This document shows positions 25,092-33,700 of a stretch of DNA of 40,418 bases, in pieces; position 1 is the stretch's first letter, and each line of letters opens with the position of its first letter. The position numbers and the translations under genes were made by a program. Location: positions 1-40,418 of the forward strand of contig QBMH01000015.1 in assembly GCA_003249025.1 (NCBI GenBank), in the 5' to 3' direction. Under the pieces are notes generated by a model. It searched no databases. It had not been told where the DNA came from and saw only the letters and a list, made by a program, of their open reading frames with translations. This stretch comes from Leptolyngbya sp. (GTDB lineage: Bacteria > Cyanobacteriota > Cyanobacteriia > Leptolyngbyales > Leptolyngbyaceae).

Positions 25092-27002
25092 GTGCAATTT
25101 TCTAATTCGTTATTAGCCCGGACAATGCGACGATACCTTCGCATGACAAGCGGCTTAACAATCTTTGCTGCTACTTTAGCCATTTATCCTCAGGCAGCGA
25201 TCGCCCAGGTAACGACACTACCTTCAGCACTCAACCCCGCTCTAAACTTTCAAACGAGTGGACGCGAACGCCTTCCGATCATTGGCGATTGGTACACTAC
25301 CCGCACTTCTGCCAGTACCGATAGAATCCATCGATTTTTCATCAGCGTTACCCCATCAGATTTAGCCGCCGCAGGCGGTGCAATTCCCGTCCGAATTTTA
25401 GATGGAGAAAGCAATGGAGCAATTGATGAAATCAATGCTGGTCTGTTTGGTAGCGTAACCTGTGTGGCAGCAGGCACCTGCGACCCAACCCGATTTACCT
25501 TGCTGGCTCCAGGCGGTGCAAACCTTGGGACATTGACCTACAACATTGGCTTACCCACTGCGGATGGTCAAAATGATCTGCTGGGCACCATCACAACTCC
25601 CGGAATTTATCAGGTGACTAGCGAGACGGGAGCATTCCCCATCTTAGGAGATCCGACATTTGCTTTGAACGATGACGATAACGGCTTCCGAATTCAAGTT
25701 TCGGGCGTTGCAAACTTGCTGATTGGACAATTTCAGGGAAATATTCAGCAAAATTCCCCGGGGTCAATTGACTTGAGGCTGTTCACCCTGGTCGGTCCAG
25801 GGACAGGCACCCTGTCTTTTCGCAACTTTGACCTTGATAACGGTGCTGCCCTTCGCTACATCCGTCCTTCAGGTGGCTTAGCTACCCCCGTATCGGTATC
25901 AGCGAATGGGGTCTGGAATGGCGGCGGCAACTTGGATACTGGTGCAGATAATATTACTGGTTTAGATCCACTGAATGACGCAGGATCATGGGAATTTCGG
26001 GTGGATGCCTACACCACCAACAATCAAACCTTATTTGAGGCAAATACGGGTCCGGCTCGCCTGCCGCTGTTTGATACCCAGCCCACTCGCGCTGGAAACT
26101 TTACGATTACAACCGATACTACCCGCGAAACTCCTGTGGGTCAGCGGGTTTGCCACCCGTTTAGAGTAATAAACAACTTCTTTACAACCGATATCGTTAA
26201 CTTGGTGCCCACTGGCACAAACCCTAACTACACCGCGCAATTCTTCCAAGATGAGGCAGGCACCCTGCCGCTGACCGATACTGATGGCGATGGGCAGGTG
26301 GATACAGGCATTCTGGCAGCAAGTGGTGGCTTTGTGGATCTGTTCCTGTGCGTTACCCCCGCACCGGGTGCCATCCAACCGGACGGCACCATTCTGACCG
26401 ACACCACTACAATTACTGCCACTTCATTTATGGATCGTAAGGTGCGTGCCCAAGCGGGTGCAGGCGCTCCGGTGCCGCAGTCGGTCGTGAAAACGACGCG
26501 CCCATCGGCTGCTGGGGCTGACTTTAAGCTGGTGAAGCGGATTACCAATGTGATTCGCAATGGGGCACCGCTGGCTGGGGTCAACTTTGGCGCAGTGATT
26601 GATGACCCAGCGGATACTAATGATACGGCGGCGGGTTTTGCCCAAATTCCGCTGGTGGGTGTGACGGCTGTACCCGTTACTACGCCAGTACAGAGTAATG
26701 ATGAAGTGACTTACACCGTTTACTTCTTGTCGGATGGTGCATCTCCGGCGATCGCGGTCAACATTTGCGACTTGATTCCTGGGGGGATGAGTTTCATTCC
26801 TGGGTCTTTAGAGTTGAAGATTGGTAATGCAGCGACGCTTTCCGGTGGCAACTTCTATGCGCCTTTAGCACCGCTGCCCAACAATAACTCCTGCATTATT
26901 AAAACGAACCCGAATGGTGCGGCGATTTATGAGTTAGGCACTGTTTCCAATAGTGCAGGCAGCAATTTTGGCTTTGCCCGCTTCCGCGTCCGAGTAAATT
27001 AG
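25092..27002 (+). CDS. Secreted DUF11-like surface protein
   Basis: A GTG at 25092 with AGGAG upstream starts a 636-residue protein with a clear signal peptide (basic start, hydrophobic TSGLTIFAATLAIYPQAAIA, probable cleavage before QVTT). The mature part is beta-rich and low in charge. It begins with GDWYTTRTSASTDRIHRFFI and ends with a DUF11-like unit (DEVTYTVYFLSDG...NICDLIPGGMSFIPGSL) of the kind found in repeat adhesins and S-layer-associated proteins. A DTDGDGQVD calcium-loop-like segment lies at about residues 395-403. There are several paired cysteines. Probably exported and cell-surface associated; no enzymatic domain seen. It stands alone, convergent with sbpA. Confidence 0.75.
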   Translation: MQFSNSLLARTMRRYLRMTSGLTIFAATLAIYPQAAIAQVTTLPSALNPALNFQTSGRERLPIIGDWYTTRTSASTDRIHRFFISVTPSDLAAAGGAIPVRILDGESNGAIDEINAGLFGSVTCVAAGTCDPTRFTLLAPGGANLGTLTYNIGLPTADGQNDLLGTITTPGIYQVTSETGAFPILGDPTFALNDDDNGFRIQVSGVANLLIGQFQGNIQQNSPGSIDLRLFTLVGPGTGTLSFRNFDLDNGAALRYIRPSGGLATPVSVSANGVWNGGGNLDTGADNITGLDPLNDAGSWEFRVDAYTTNNQTLFEANTGPARLPLFDTQPTRAGNFTITTDTTRETPVGQRVCHPFRVINNFFTTDIVNLVPTGTNPNYTAQFFQDEAGTLPLTDTDGDGQVDTGILAASGGFVDLFLCVTPAPGAIQPDGTILTDTTTITATSFMDRKVRAQAGAGAPVPQSVVKTTRPSAAGADFKLVKRITNVIRNGAPLAGVNFGAVIDDPADTNDTAAGFAQIPLVGVTAVPVTTPVQSNDEVTYTVYFLSDGASPAIAVNICDLIPGGMSFIPGSLELKIGNAATLSGGNFYAPLAPLPNNNSCIIKTNPNGAAIYELGTVSNSAGSNFGFARFRVRVN

Positions 27003-27206
27003 GGGTCTAAAGTATCCCTGTCAAGGTGACTATTTGTACAGTTACAGCTAGTAGGGGAGGATTCATCCCCGTGTGATCAACAGCGACTTTTTGGAACGCG
27101 CTCAGTTTCGCGGCACCACGAATTAAGTCAGTGATACTACGCGCCAGCGGATGCAGACAGCACTTCAAGCAACAGAAGTCAGACAACCTCATCTCCCCTA
27201 CAAAAA

Positions 27207-28310
27207 TTACGACTTACCCAGCTTGGATTGAATTTGGTCAAACAAGGCTCCATCGGAAAAGAACTGCTTCTGAACCTTGCCCCAGCCACCATATTCGTCA
27301 ACGGTCGCAAGCTTTTTAACGGGTGGAAACTGAGTTGCCAACGTTTTTTCGTTCGTCTTGGCATAGTCACCAACAGGACGAAATCCGAGCTTGACGAATT
27401 CCGCCTGAGCTTCTGGGGTAAACAAGAATTTGGCAAAGGCTTCAGCGACTTCGCGAGTCCCGTGCTTGTCCACATTTTGATCCACTACGGCAGCCGGGGT
27501 ATCGATTGAAATATTAACTTCGGGCACCACGAAATCGATCTTTTGTCCTTTTTGCTTCGCCAAAATCACTTCATTTTCATAGTTAATCAGGGCATCCCCT
27601 TGTCCCTGCTTGGCAAAGACATCCGTAGCTTCCCGCGCATCTTTTGCCAGAATTGCCACATTCTTAAAGGCTTGGGTAACAAATTCGGTTGCCTTTGCCT
27701 CATCTCCTCCATTTTTCAGGGCATAATCCCACAAAACTAGGAAGTTCCAACGAGCGCCCCCAGAGGTTTTTGGGTTTGCGGTCACCCATTTCACGCCATC
27801 GCGGGTTAAGTCCCCAAAGGTTTTGATATTTTTGGGGTTGCCCTCACGGGTGATCACTGCGGCAACGGATTTTGCCACGATGCCATTATTCGGCAGTGTT
27901 TTATTCCAATCTTCGTTTACGACTTTGGCTTCAACGAGTTTTTCCACGTCGGCTCCCAGCGCCAGGTGAACCACATCCGCTTCCAGTCCATCAATGATGG
28001 CGCGAGTTTGGGAACCCGACCCACCATAGCTTTGCTTAAAGGTGACGGTTTGCCCTTTTTCTTTTTGCCACTTTTCCTGAAACAGGGTGATGATGGCATC
28101 GTGAGCGGCTTTGGGCACGGCGTAGGCGACAAGGTTGATTTCAACATCCTTTTTGGGGTCGGCAGTAGGGCTGGCACCGCCCGTCGTGCTGGTATTGGTG
28201 GAGCCTCCTGAACAAGCAGCGATCGCCACGCTTAAACCAATTCCAACTAAAAACAAGGAGATAGCGCGATTGAATGACTTAAATCGCCAGCGAGTCACTA
28301 TCCGCTGCAT
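27207..28310 (-). CDS. sbpA: Sulfate ABC transporter substrate-binding lipoprotein
   Basis: The protein binds sulfate (or thiosulfate) outside the membrane for a CysTWA-type importer. From the ATG at 28310 (GGGGAAGG upstream) it has a basic signal peptide with lipobox VAIAAC (C33), then the family pattern: INLVAYAVPKAAHDAII, TFKQSYGGSGSQTRAIIDGL, ADVVHLALGADVEKL, NPKTSGGARWNFL and SIDTPAAVVD. Frames extend upstream to ATGs at 28352 and 28361 and to 28466, so the exact start is uncertain; the 28310 start gives the most typical signal peptide. The transporter's membrane and ATPase genes are not in the window. It is convergent with the secreted DUF11-like protein. Confidence 0.92.
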   Translation of the reverse strand: MQRIVTRWRFKSFNRAISLFLVGIGLSVAIAACSGGSTNTSTTGGASPTADPKKDVEINLVAYAVPKAAHDAIITLFQEKWQKEKGQTVTFKQSYGGSGSQTRAIIDGLEADVVHLALGADVEKLVEAKVVNEDWNKTLPNNGIVAKSVAAVITREGNPKNIKTFGDLTRDGVKWVTANPKTSGGARWNFLVLWDYALKNGGDEAKATEFVTQAFKNVAILAKDAREATDVFAKQGQGDALINYENEVILAKQKGQKIDFVVPEVNISIDTPAAVVDQNVDKHGTREVAEAFAKFLFTPEAQAEFVKLGFRPVGDYAKTNEKTLATQFPPVKKLATVDEYGGWGKVQKQFFSDGALFDQIQSKLGKS

Positions 28311-28670
28311 CCATCCTTCCCCAAGACTCAAAAACCCCTGTCGCTGTTTCATTACTGGCATTTCCTTCCCATACAAAGCGAACTCATGATCACCGATTGT
28401 TCTGTGAAAAACCGATGATCGAAACTCGATTTTACAGAGCAGAGAGTTTAAATGCAAGAAGAACACCGATATTCTTATCGGAAAATGAGAGATTAAAGAT
28501 AGGCTCTAAGAGTCATTTAACCAGTCAATTTTAGGGTTGACATCTAGAGAGAGGTTTAATATAGTTCGAGTGTACTAATTGGGCGAATTCAGGCGCAATT
28601 GGGGACAACGATTTAATACCTATCTTGATGCATAACTTGCAATCAGATGTAACCCATTGGGAGATTCACC
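28311..28670. other. Divergent spacer between sbpA and the ParM-like gene
   Basis: This 360-base stretch holds alternative sbpA starts (28352, 28361) in its left part and a near-consensus promoter for the rightward gene (28537-28565). I see no additional gene. Confidence 0.5.
28537..28565 (+). promoter_or_regulatory. Near-consensus sigma-70 promoter of the ParM-like gene
   Basis: TTGACA (28537-28542) and TATAGT (28560-28565) are separated by exactly 17 bases, about 105 bases before the ParM-like start. It matches the housekeeping consensus in 11 of 12 positions. Confidence 0.6.
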
Positions 28671-29699
28671 ATGACCGCCACAGAAACCCGTCGAACGAAA
28701 GCCACCATCAAAGAGCCTGCGCCGCCCAATCTATCAACTCGTACTCTGGCGTTAGATGCTGGCAACTATGATCTGAAGTTTTGGGATGGTCATATCCACC
28801 CTCGTGCTATTCGATCCATTCGCTATCAGTTGCCCCAAGGTCGAGATGCCGTTCGCTACTTGGATACTTCCCCTTTAATTGAACTGGCTGATGCCACCCG
28901 CTATCACTTTGGCACTCAGGCATATAAGTATCGTCGCCAGCAGCAAACCGTGATTGAAAACAAGGTAGAACTGGCGCGGCTGCATCTTTACGCCTGTCTT
29001 GAGCCTTGGGATGGCAACAGTGAGTTTTCATTAAACTTGCATGTTTCCACGCCAGAACCCGATCGCACTGAGCAAGCGTTGCGATCGCAACTCATGGGCA
29101 TTCACGAATTTAAGCGGAACGGCATTCCGTTTCGGGTGACAGTCGATCGCGTTAGCGTTGAGCGCGAAGGCATGGGAGCCTACTGTTACGCGCAGCGGCT
29201 AGGGCTAATTCCTGATACTGGCTACACCATCGTGATTGATATTGGCGGCGGCACCTGGCTGACTCGGCTGGTGGATGCGGAAGGCGATGTGATTAATGAA
29301 AATGTGATGGATCGGGGCGGCACCTACGAACTGGCAACCTCCATTAGTTTTGATAAACGCCTTGCGGATGCCTTAGGCACCACCGCCGACCCCGGCATTG
29401 TCATGGATGGATTCAAATCGGCACATGCCTACGCCGATACGGGTTTATCCTGGTCACCTTGGCTAGAAGAATATCTCGATCCCTGGTTTCGGGGCATTTT
29501 TCAAACGGTGAAGGCACAATATACGCCTTATATGTCGCGGGTGACGCGGTTTTTGGTGACGGGCGGCGGGTCGCACCTAATCACTGAGCGACTGGCAGGA
29601 CGCAAGCTGTTTGCCATGATTCCCGATCCTCAATTTGCCAATGTGCGCGGTTTGTATCCACTTCCAGAGGGCTTACAGCTATGTATGACAACAAGATAA
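28671..29699 (+). CDS. ParM/StbA-family actin-like ATPase
   Basis: The 342-residue protein has the actin/Hsp70 ATPase motifs: phosphate-1 LALDAGNYDLKFW (about 26-38), phosphate-2 VIDIGGGTW (D190-GGG at 192-194) and the adenosine motif FLVTGGGSHLI (about 302-312). ParM proteins polymerise to push apart plasmid copies. On a chromosome their relatives have uncertain roles. The first 22 residues are a basic, proline-rich tail not needed for the fold. The ATG at 28671 follows GGGAG. The stop overlaps the next small gene by 19 bases, so the two look like a ParM/ParR-type pair. Confidence 0.82.
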   Translation: MTATETRRTKATIKEPAPPNLSTRTLALDAGNYDLKFWDGHIHPRAIRSIRYQLPQGRDAVRYLDTSPLIELADATRYHFGTQAYKYRRQQQTVIENKVELARLHLYACLEPWDGNSEFSLNLHVSTPEPDRTEQALRSQLMGIHEFKRNGIPFRVTVDRVSVEREGMGAYCYAQRLGLIPDTGYTIVIDIGGGTWLTRLVDAEGDVINENVMDRGGTYELATSISFDKRLADALGTTADPGIVMDGFKSAHAYADTGLSWSPWLEEYLDPWFRGIFQTVKAQYTPYMSRVTRFLVTGGGSHLITERLAGRKLFAMIPDPQFANVRGLYPLPEGLQLCMTTR

Positions 29700-29929
29700 G
29701 ACTCAGCCAGGATGTGCTGGAAAAGGCAGAAGTCATCGCCCAAGAATGGGGGCTAAAAAACTCACGGGCAGCGGTTGAGGCGGTGTTTCGTCGCTATGCT
29801 GATGAATATTTGGGACGACGGACACACACAGAGCAAACTGCCTCTGGTGGGGCGATCGCCTCTACAATCTCGCCATCCTCTGCCGCTTGCGATGCCCTAA
29901 ACGAACTGGATGACCTCCTGGGATTGTAA
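29681..29929 (+). CDS. Small ParR/CopG-like partner of the ParM-like ATPase
   Basis: The 82-residue protein starts MYDNKIRLSQDVLEKAEVIA, a short strand plus helix, followed by WGLKNSRAAVEAVFRRYADEYL; this resembles a ribbon-helix-helix DNA-binding domain. The C-terminal part is Ser/Thr/Ala-rich and ends in an acidic amphipathic ALNELDDLLGL helix. ParR adaptors contact ParM through a C-terminal tail, and the acidic end would fit that role. It overlaps the ParM-like gene by 19 bases. The DNA site (repeats) it might bind was not found. Confidence 0.6.
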   Translation: MYDNKIRLSQDVLEKAEVIAQEWGLKNSRAAVEAVFRRYADEYLGRRTHTEQTASGGAIASTISPSSAACDALNELDDLLGL

Positions 29930-29962
29930 AAAGTAGTTGAATTACGTTGTGCTAAGTCACGC

Positions 29963-30202
29963 TCAAACTTTGGGCACCAAAGCAGACGTTATTTGACCCA
30001 TTTCTACAGTGACACTATCAAAGCGATCGTCTCCAGGATGGTAGGAGAGAATTTCTAGCCCAATCGGTTCACTGGTTCTGGAATCTTTAATCAAAATTAC
30101 CCCATCTCCCAGTTCAGTACTGATTTGTTCTTTCCGAGGAGTTTGCCAGAACACCGTTAATAACTCTGTTTCTGGTTCATAGAAGATTTTTACCTGTGCC
30201 AT
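29963..30202 (-). CDS. DUF2283-family protein, putative antitoxin-like partner
   Basis: The 79-residue protein (MAQVKIFYEPETELLTVFWQ..., with EPIGLEILSYHPGDD) matches the DUF2283 pattern, a short beta-rich domain often encoded next to toxin-like or DUF4258-like genes. It overlaps the upstream 30190-30492 gene by 13 bases, so the two are translationally linked. An antitoxin role is suggested by that arrangement only. ATG start at 30202. Confidence 0.7.
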   Translation of the reverse strand: MAQVKIFYEPETELLTVFWQTPRKEQISTELGDGVILIKDSRTSEPIGLEILSYHPGDDRFDSVTVEMGQITSALVPKV

Positions 30203-30492
30203 AGTGCTTCACCTTCCTTAATTGCATCAGTCTGGTAACTCGTAATCAAGAATCCATCTCCATTTAAGCGTCGAGCTACTGCTACAACCCATCGGCTTTC
30301 GTTTCGCGCCAAGTAGAACAGCAATACGTCTTTATCTCGGCTGCTGCGACGAATTTCATCGGGTGTAGCGAGGGCTTGTTGAACTACCTCTTCCAGCATT
30401 TCGAGATCAGGATGCTTGACGATTAACCGTTGCCAGTAGCTTTCAGAAGTTCTGACGGTAAATTCAAGTGGTGTAAGGATTTCAAACTTCAC
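30190..30492 (-). CDS. Small BECR/RelE-like toxin-type protein
   Basis: The product of about 100 residues contains SYWQRLIVKHPDLEMLEEVV, TPDEIRRSSRDKDVLLFYLA and WVVAVARRLNGDGFLITSYQTDAIKEGE. The spacing of the basic and aromatic residues resembles the BECR fold (RelE/barnase/colicin-like) and the phage-type PBECR domains. GTG start at 30492 with GGGGAGGA upstream; a TTG at 30495 is the only longer option. Its start overlaps a tiny upstream frame by GTGA, and its end overlaps the DUF2283 gene. A ribonuclease activity is possible but not shown. What else it could be: a DUF4258-like non-toxic protein. Confidence 0.6.
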   Translation of the reverse strand: MKFEILTPLEFTVRTSESYWQRLIVKHPDLEMLEEVVQQALATPDEIRRSSRDKDVLLFYLARNESRWVVAVARRLNGDGFLITSYQTDAIKEGEALWHR

Positions 30493-30621
30493 CAATCCTC
30501 CCCCTCTCCTGCCAGTTTCAATTGTTCATTTTCCACTTTTAATTGCAACGCCTTGTACTCCTGCTGCCAAGGGAATGCCTAACCCGATCGCCAGTGCCAA
30601 AGCCTGCTGAAAATATGCCAC
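30489..30621 (-). pseudogene. Tiny membrane/coiled-coil ORF, apparently frameshifted
   Basis: A GTG at 30621 begins VAYFQQALALAIGLGIPLA, a hydrophobic helix. In another frame, after the break, QQEYKALQLKVENEQLKLAG runs to a TGA that overlaps the start of the toxin-like gene (GTGA). Joined by a one- or two-base shift near 30563-30575 they would make a 40-45-residue helix plus charged helix. The 4-base stop/start overlap with the next gene suggests a real coding end. Confidence is low because the fragment is short. Confidence 0.3.
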
Positions 30622-30671
30622 CTTATCTCAACCTTAACTAATTTCTGCTGTTGGTCGGCGATTTTTTATAG

Positions 30672-30753
30672 TAGATCTCTTGCAAAAGTGGCAAATTAGG
30701 AGGTTCAAACTATTAGAAACTCGTGCCAAAAATCGACTTATGCAAGAAGTCTA
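30672..30753. mobile_element. MITE-like element with imperfect terminal inverted repeats
   Basis: TAGATCTCTTGCAAAAGT (30672-30689) and the inverse of the bases at 30736-30753 (TAGACTTCTTGCATAAGT when read on the other strand) match at 15 of 18 positions. The element is 82 bases long with no coding capacity. The ends resemble those of insertion sequences common in cyanobacteria (CTTGCAAAAGT type), as I recall. It may be a non-autonomous derivative inserted next to the kinase gene. Confidence 0.5.
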
Positions 30754-30780
30754 GTGAATTTCAATCTGTGTTATGACCTA

Positions 30781-33700
30781 TTAGGCTTGTAAGGGTAGCT
30801 GGATGGTGAAAGTCGTCCAGCCGTTTTGACTAGAAACCGCGATCGCGCCGTTTAACCGTTCCACTCGTTTTTTCACCAGTGCTAATCCCAGTCCAGTTCC
30901 GCCATGTTTCCAGGGGTCGTTGTTGGGAACTCGATAGAACTTATCAAACACATGCTGGAGTTCGGTTTCTGGAATTTCTACGCCAGAATTGGCAATCGCA
31001 AGGATTACGCCCGAAGTTGCAGAATTGAGGGTCGCAGAGACAGCGATCGCTTCGCCTAGAGGCGTATATTTGCAGGCATTGTGCAATAGTTCAGTCAAGA
31101 TCATCTCTAGATAATTGAAATCAGTCGTCAGTGGTGGCAAATCGTCAAAAATGGTGATAGAAAACTGCTGTTGTTGACTTTGAGCGCGCTCTACAAACGA
31201 TTCTGCGATGTGGGGCAACCAGTATTGCAAGTGATGGGTCAGCGGCAATAAGGGTTCTGAGCCAGAGTCTAGCCGCGATAGATCCAGCAGGTCGTTGATT
31301 AAGCTAGTTTCTCGATGACATTCCTCTTTCAGAATTTGTAGATAGCGCTCTATGCGATCGCCTATATTTGTGCAGGCTAGATTGCCATTGCCATCGGCGT
31401 AAACGAGTCGCTGTTGTTCCATGCTAAGTTCTAGCATCTGCGTTGCCATTTTGATGTTTGCCATGGGGGTTCGCAGTTCGTGAGACACCGTACTGAGGAA
31501 GTCGTCTTTCAAACCATTGAGTCGCTCTAATTCTTGTACTTGTGACTGGGCGGCTTGATATAAACGAGATTGCCGCAGGGCGATCGCGCATTGAGTTGCC
31601 ACTTGCTGCACCAACCGAATTTCTAACTCATCAAAAGCATCCTGCTTGGGTCGATATAGCCAGAGATCGCCCAAAACGCCCTGATCATCCCGCATAGGAC
31701 ACGCCAAAATCGTGTAGATTTCACCGTGGGGCTGAGCATAGGTTGACACTGTAAAGCAGAACTGGAGACAAATAGCCTGGATTAGCTGATCAAAAATTTC
31801 GATCGCAGGACAATCCGCAAACGCTATCTGTTGCCCAAGGGCAAACGGTTGAGTGGTGGAGTATTCATGGGTGATTGTGTGGGAAGTGAGCGTTAGATCA
31901 TAAAGGGCAGCGTTGCTGCATATGACCTGTAGCCCTTGCCCTAACTCATCTACAGCGGTTTGCAAAATCTGGTTTTCATCTAAACTATCTCGTACTTTAT
32001 CCGTGATGCGCTTAAGGAGTGCTTCAAAGGCAAGTGCTTGGCAGAGTTGAGCGGTGTGCTGCTGCACTTCTTGCTCTAGGCTGGCATTTAGCTGTTGCAC
32101 CCGTTGGTATAGCTGCGATTGTTGAATGGCGATCGCCAACTGATCCGCCACAGCACACGCCAAATCGACTTCTGCATCTTGCCAGAGGAGATGTGGCCCT
32201 AGGCGCATTAGCGTTAAACTGCCCCACACCTTACCCTCCACTTGCAGCGGAATCAGCAACCAGGCACCCGGATACCGAGTAGCAATGTCCTGATTCACTG
32301 CATCGGCACAGGTGCTAGAGTCATCAATTTTGACAATCTTGCCCTGTTTTAGCTGGGCAGCAATAGGATTGGCTTCATCCGGAATTTTCTCGTCTAATGA
32401 AGACAACTGGTTGGGATGCCGCAGATATTCTTCTAAAGGTTGCCAATAGCCCTGATCGGGGAACCATTTCACAACCCTGACTCGACTAAGCTGCAATAGG
32501 GTGCCAATTTCGAGGACGGCAGTTGAAAAAATGGTTTTTAACTCTAAAGAATTACGAATTGCTTGCGTGAGGTGATTGAGCGCTTGCTCTTGGTTTGCCT
32601 GTCGTCGTAGCAAGGCGGCTGCCTGGTTGCGTTCTAGGTCACTGCGCTTGCGATCGCTAATGTCGCGCACCATTACCAGCACCTCATTTTCACTGATCAT
32701 CGCAATCCGAGTTTCTTCATCATACAAGCCCCCATTCACCTCTATTTGATGTTCATAGACTTGCACCTGCCCTGTTTGTAGAGCCTGTTGCACAAATCCC
32801 ATGCGCTGCTGAGCCAGATGTTGAGGCAAAATATCAAAAATTGTTTTATTGTGGAAGCCATCTGCGGGTTTCATCAATTGCATATTTTGACCTTGCACTA
32901 CATCAAGATAGCGCCCAGTTTCATCCATGCAAACGAGCAAATCTGGTACAGCGCTGATCATCGCCCGATTTCTCGCTTCACTTTTCCGTAGGGCTGCTTC
33001 AGTGATTTTTCGCTCCGTGATGTCGCGAATGATGAAGATGACTTCCTTGTCATTCACAGCGACAATCCGGGCTTCTTCATCCCGTATTTCTCCTTCGATC
33101 TCAAGCTGATATTCATAAACTTGAAGTTCGCGGGTATCCAAGGCTCGGCGGGCATAAGCCATTCGTAGGTCTGCGTGTTCAAAGGGCAGCACCTCATAAA
33201 TCTTTGCACCCTTCACAAAAGCTTGTGGATTGTAGATTTTAACTTTGCCGCCGCTGAAAAAGTTCAAATAACTTCCCTGGTCATCCATCCAGATCATTAA
33301 GTCAGGAATCACGCTGACGATCGCACTATTTATAGCTTCGCTTTGGCGTAAGGATTCTTCGGTAAGCTTGCGATCGCCAATATCCTCCACCATTGCCGTT
33401 GCAAACAAGGTATCTCCCTGGCTATCTAGCACACTAGATACATGCACATTCACCCAGCACAGTTGACCATCTTTCCGCACATAGCGCTTTTCTAAAGAAT
33501 AGGTTTGCAGGTCACCAGCTTGCATCTGGGCAGCCAGCAACATTTCCATTTCTTGATCTTCTGGGTAAGTCAAGTCTCGATAGCTCATTTCCAGCAGTTC
33601 AGCTTTGCTATATCCCACCAAACTGCAAAACGCCGGGTTTACTTGCAAATATCTGCCAGAGAGGTGGGTCAGATTCATGCCAATCTCAATCTGATCAAAA

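Noticed and set aside
27003-27206. 61-codon minus-strand frame between the DUF11-like gene and sbpA
   Set aside because: The segment has some protein-like runs (DHTGMNPPLL) but no family I can name and no start context; kept as possible relic only.
31500-32600. Bilin-binding (cyanobacteriochrome) GAF domains in the large kinase
   Set aside because: The GAF domains lack the Cys-His chromophore motif; they are ordinary GAF domains.
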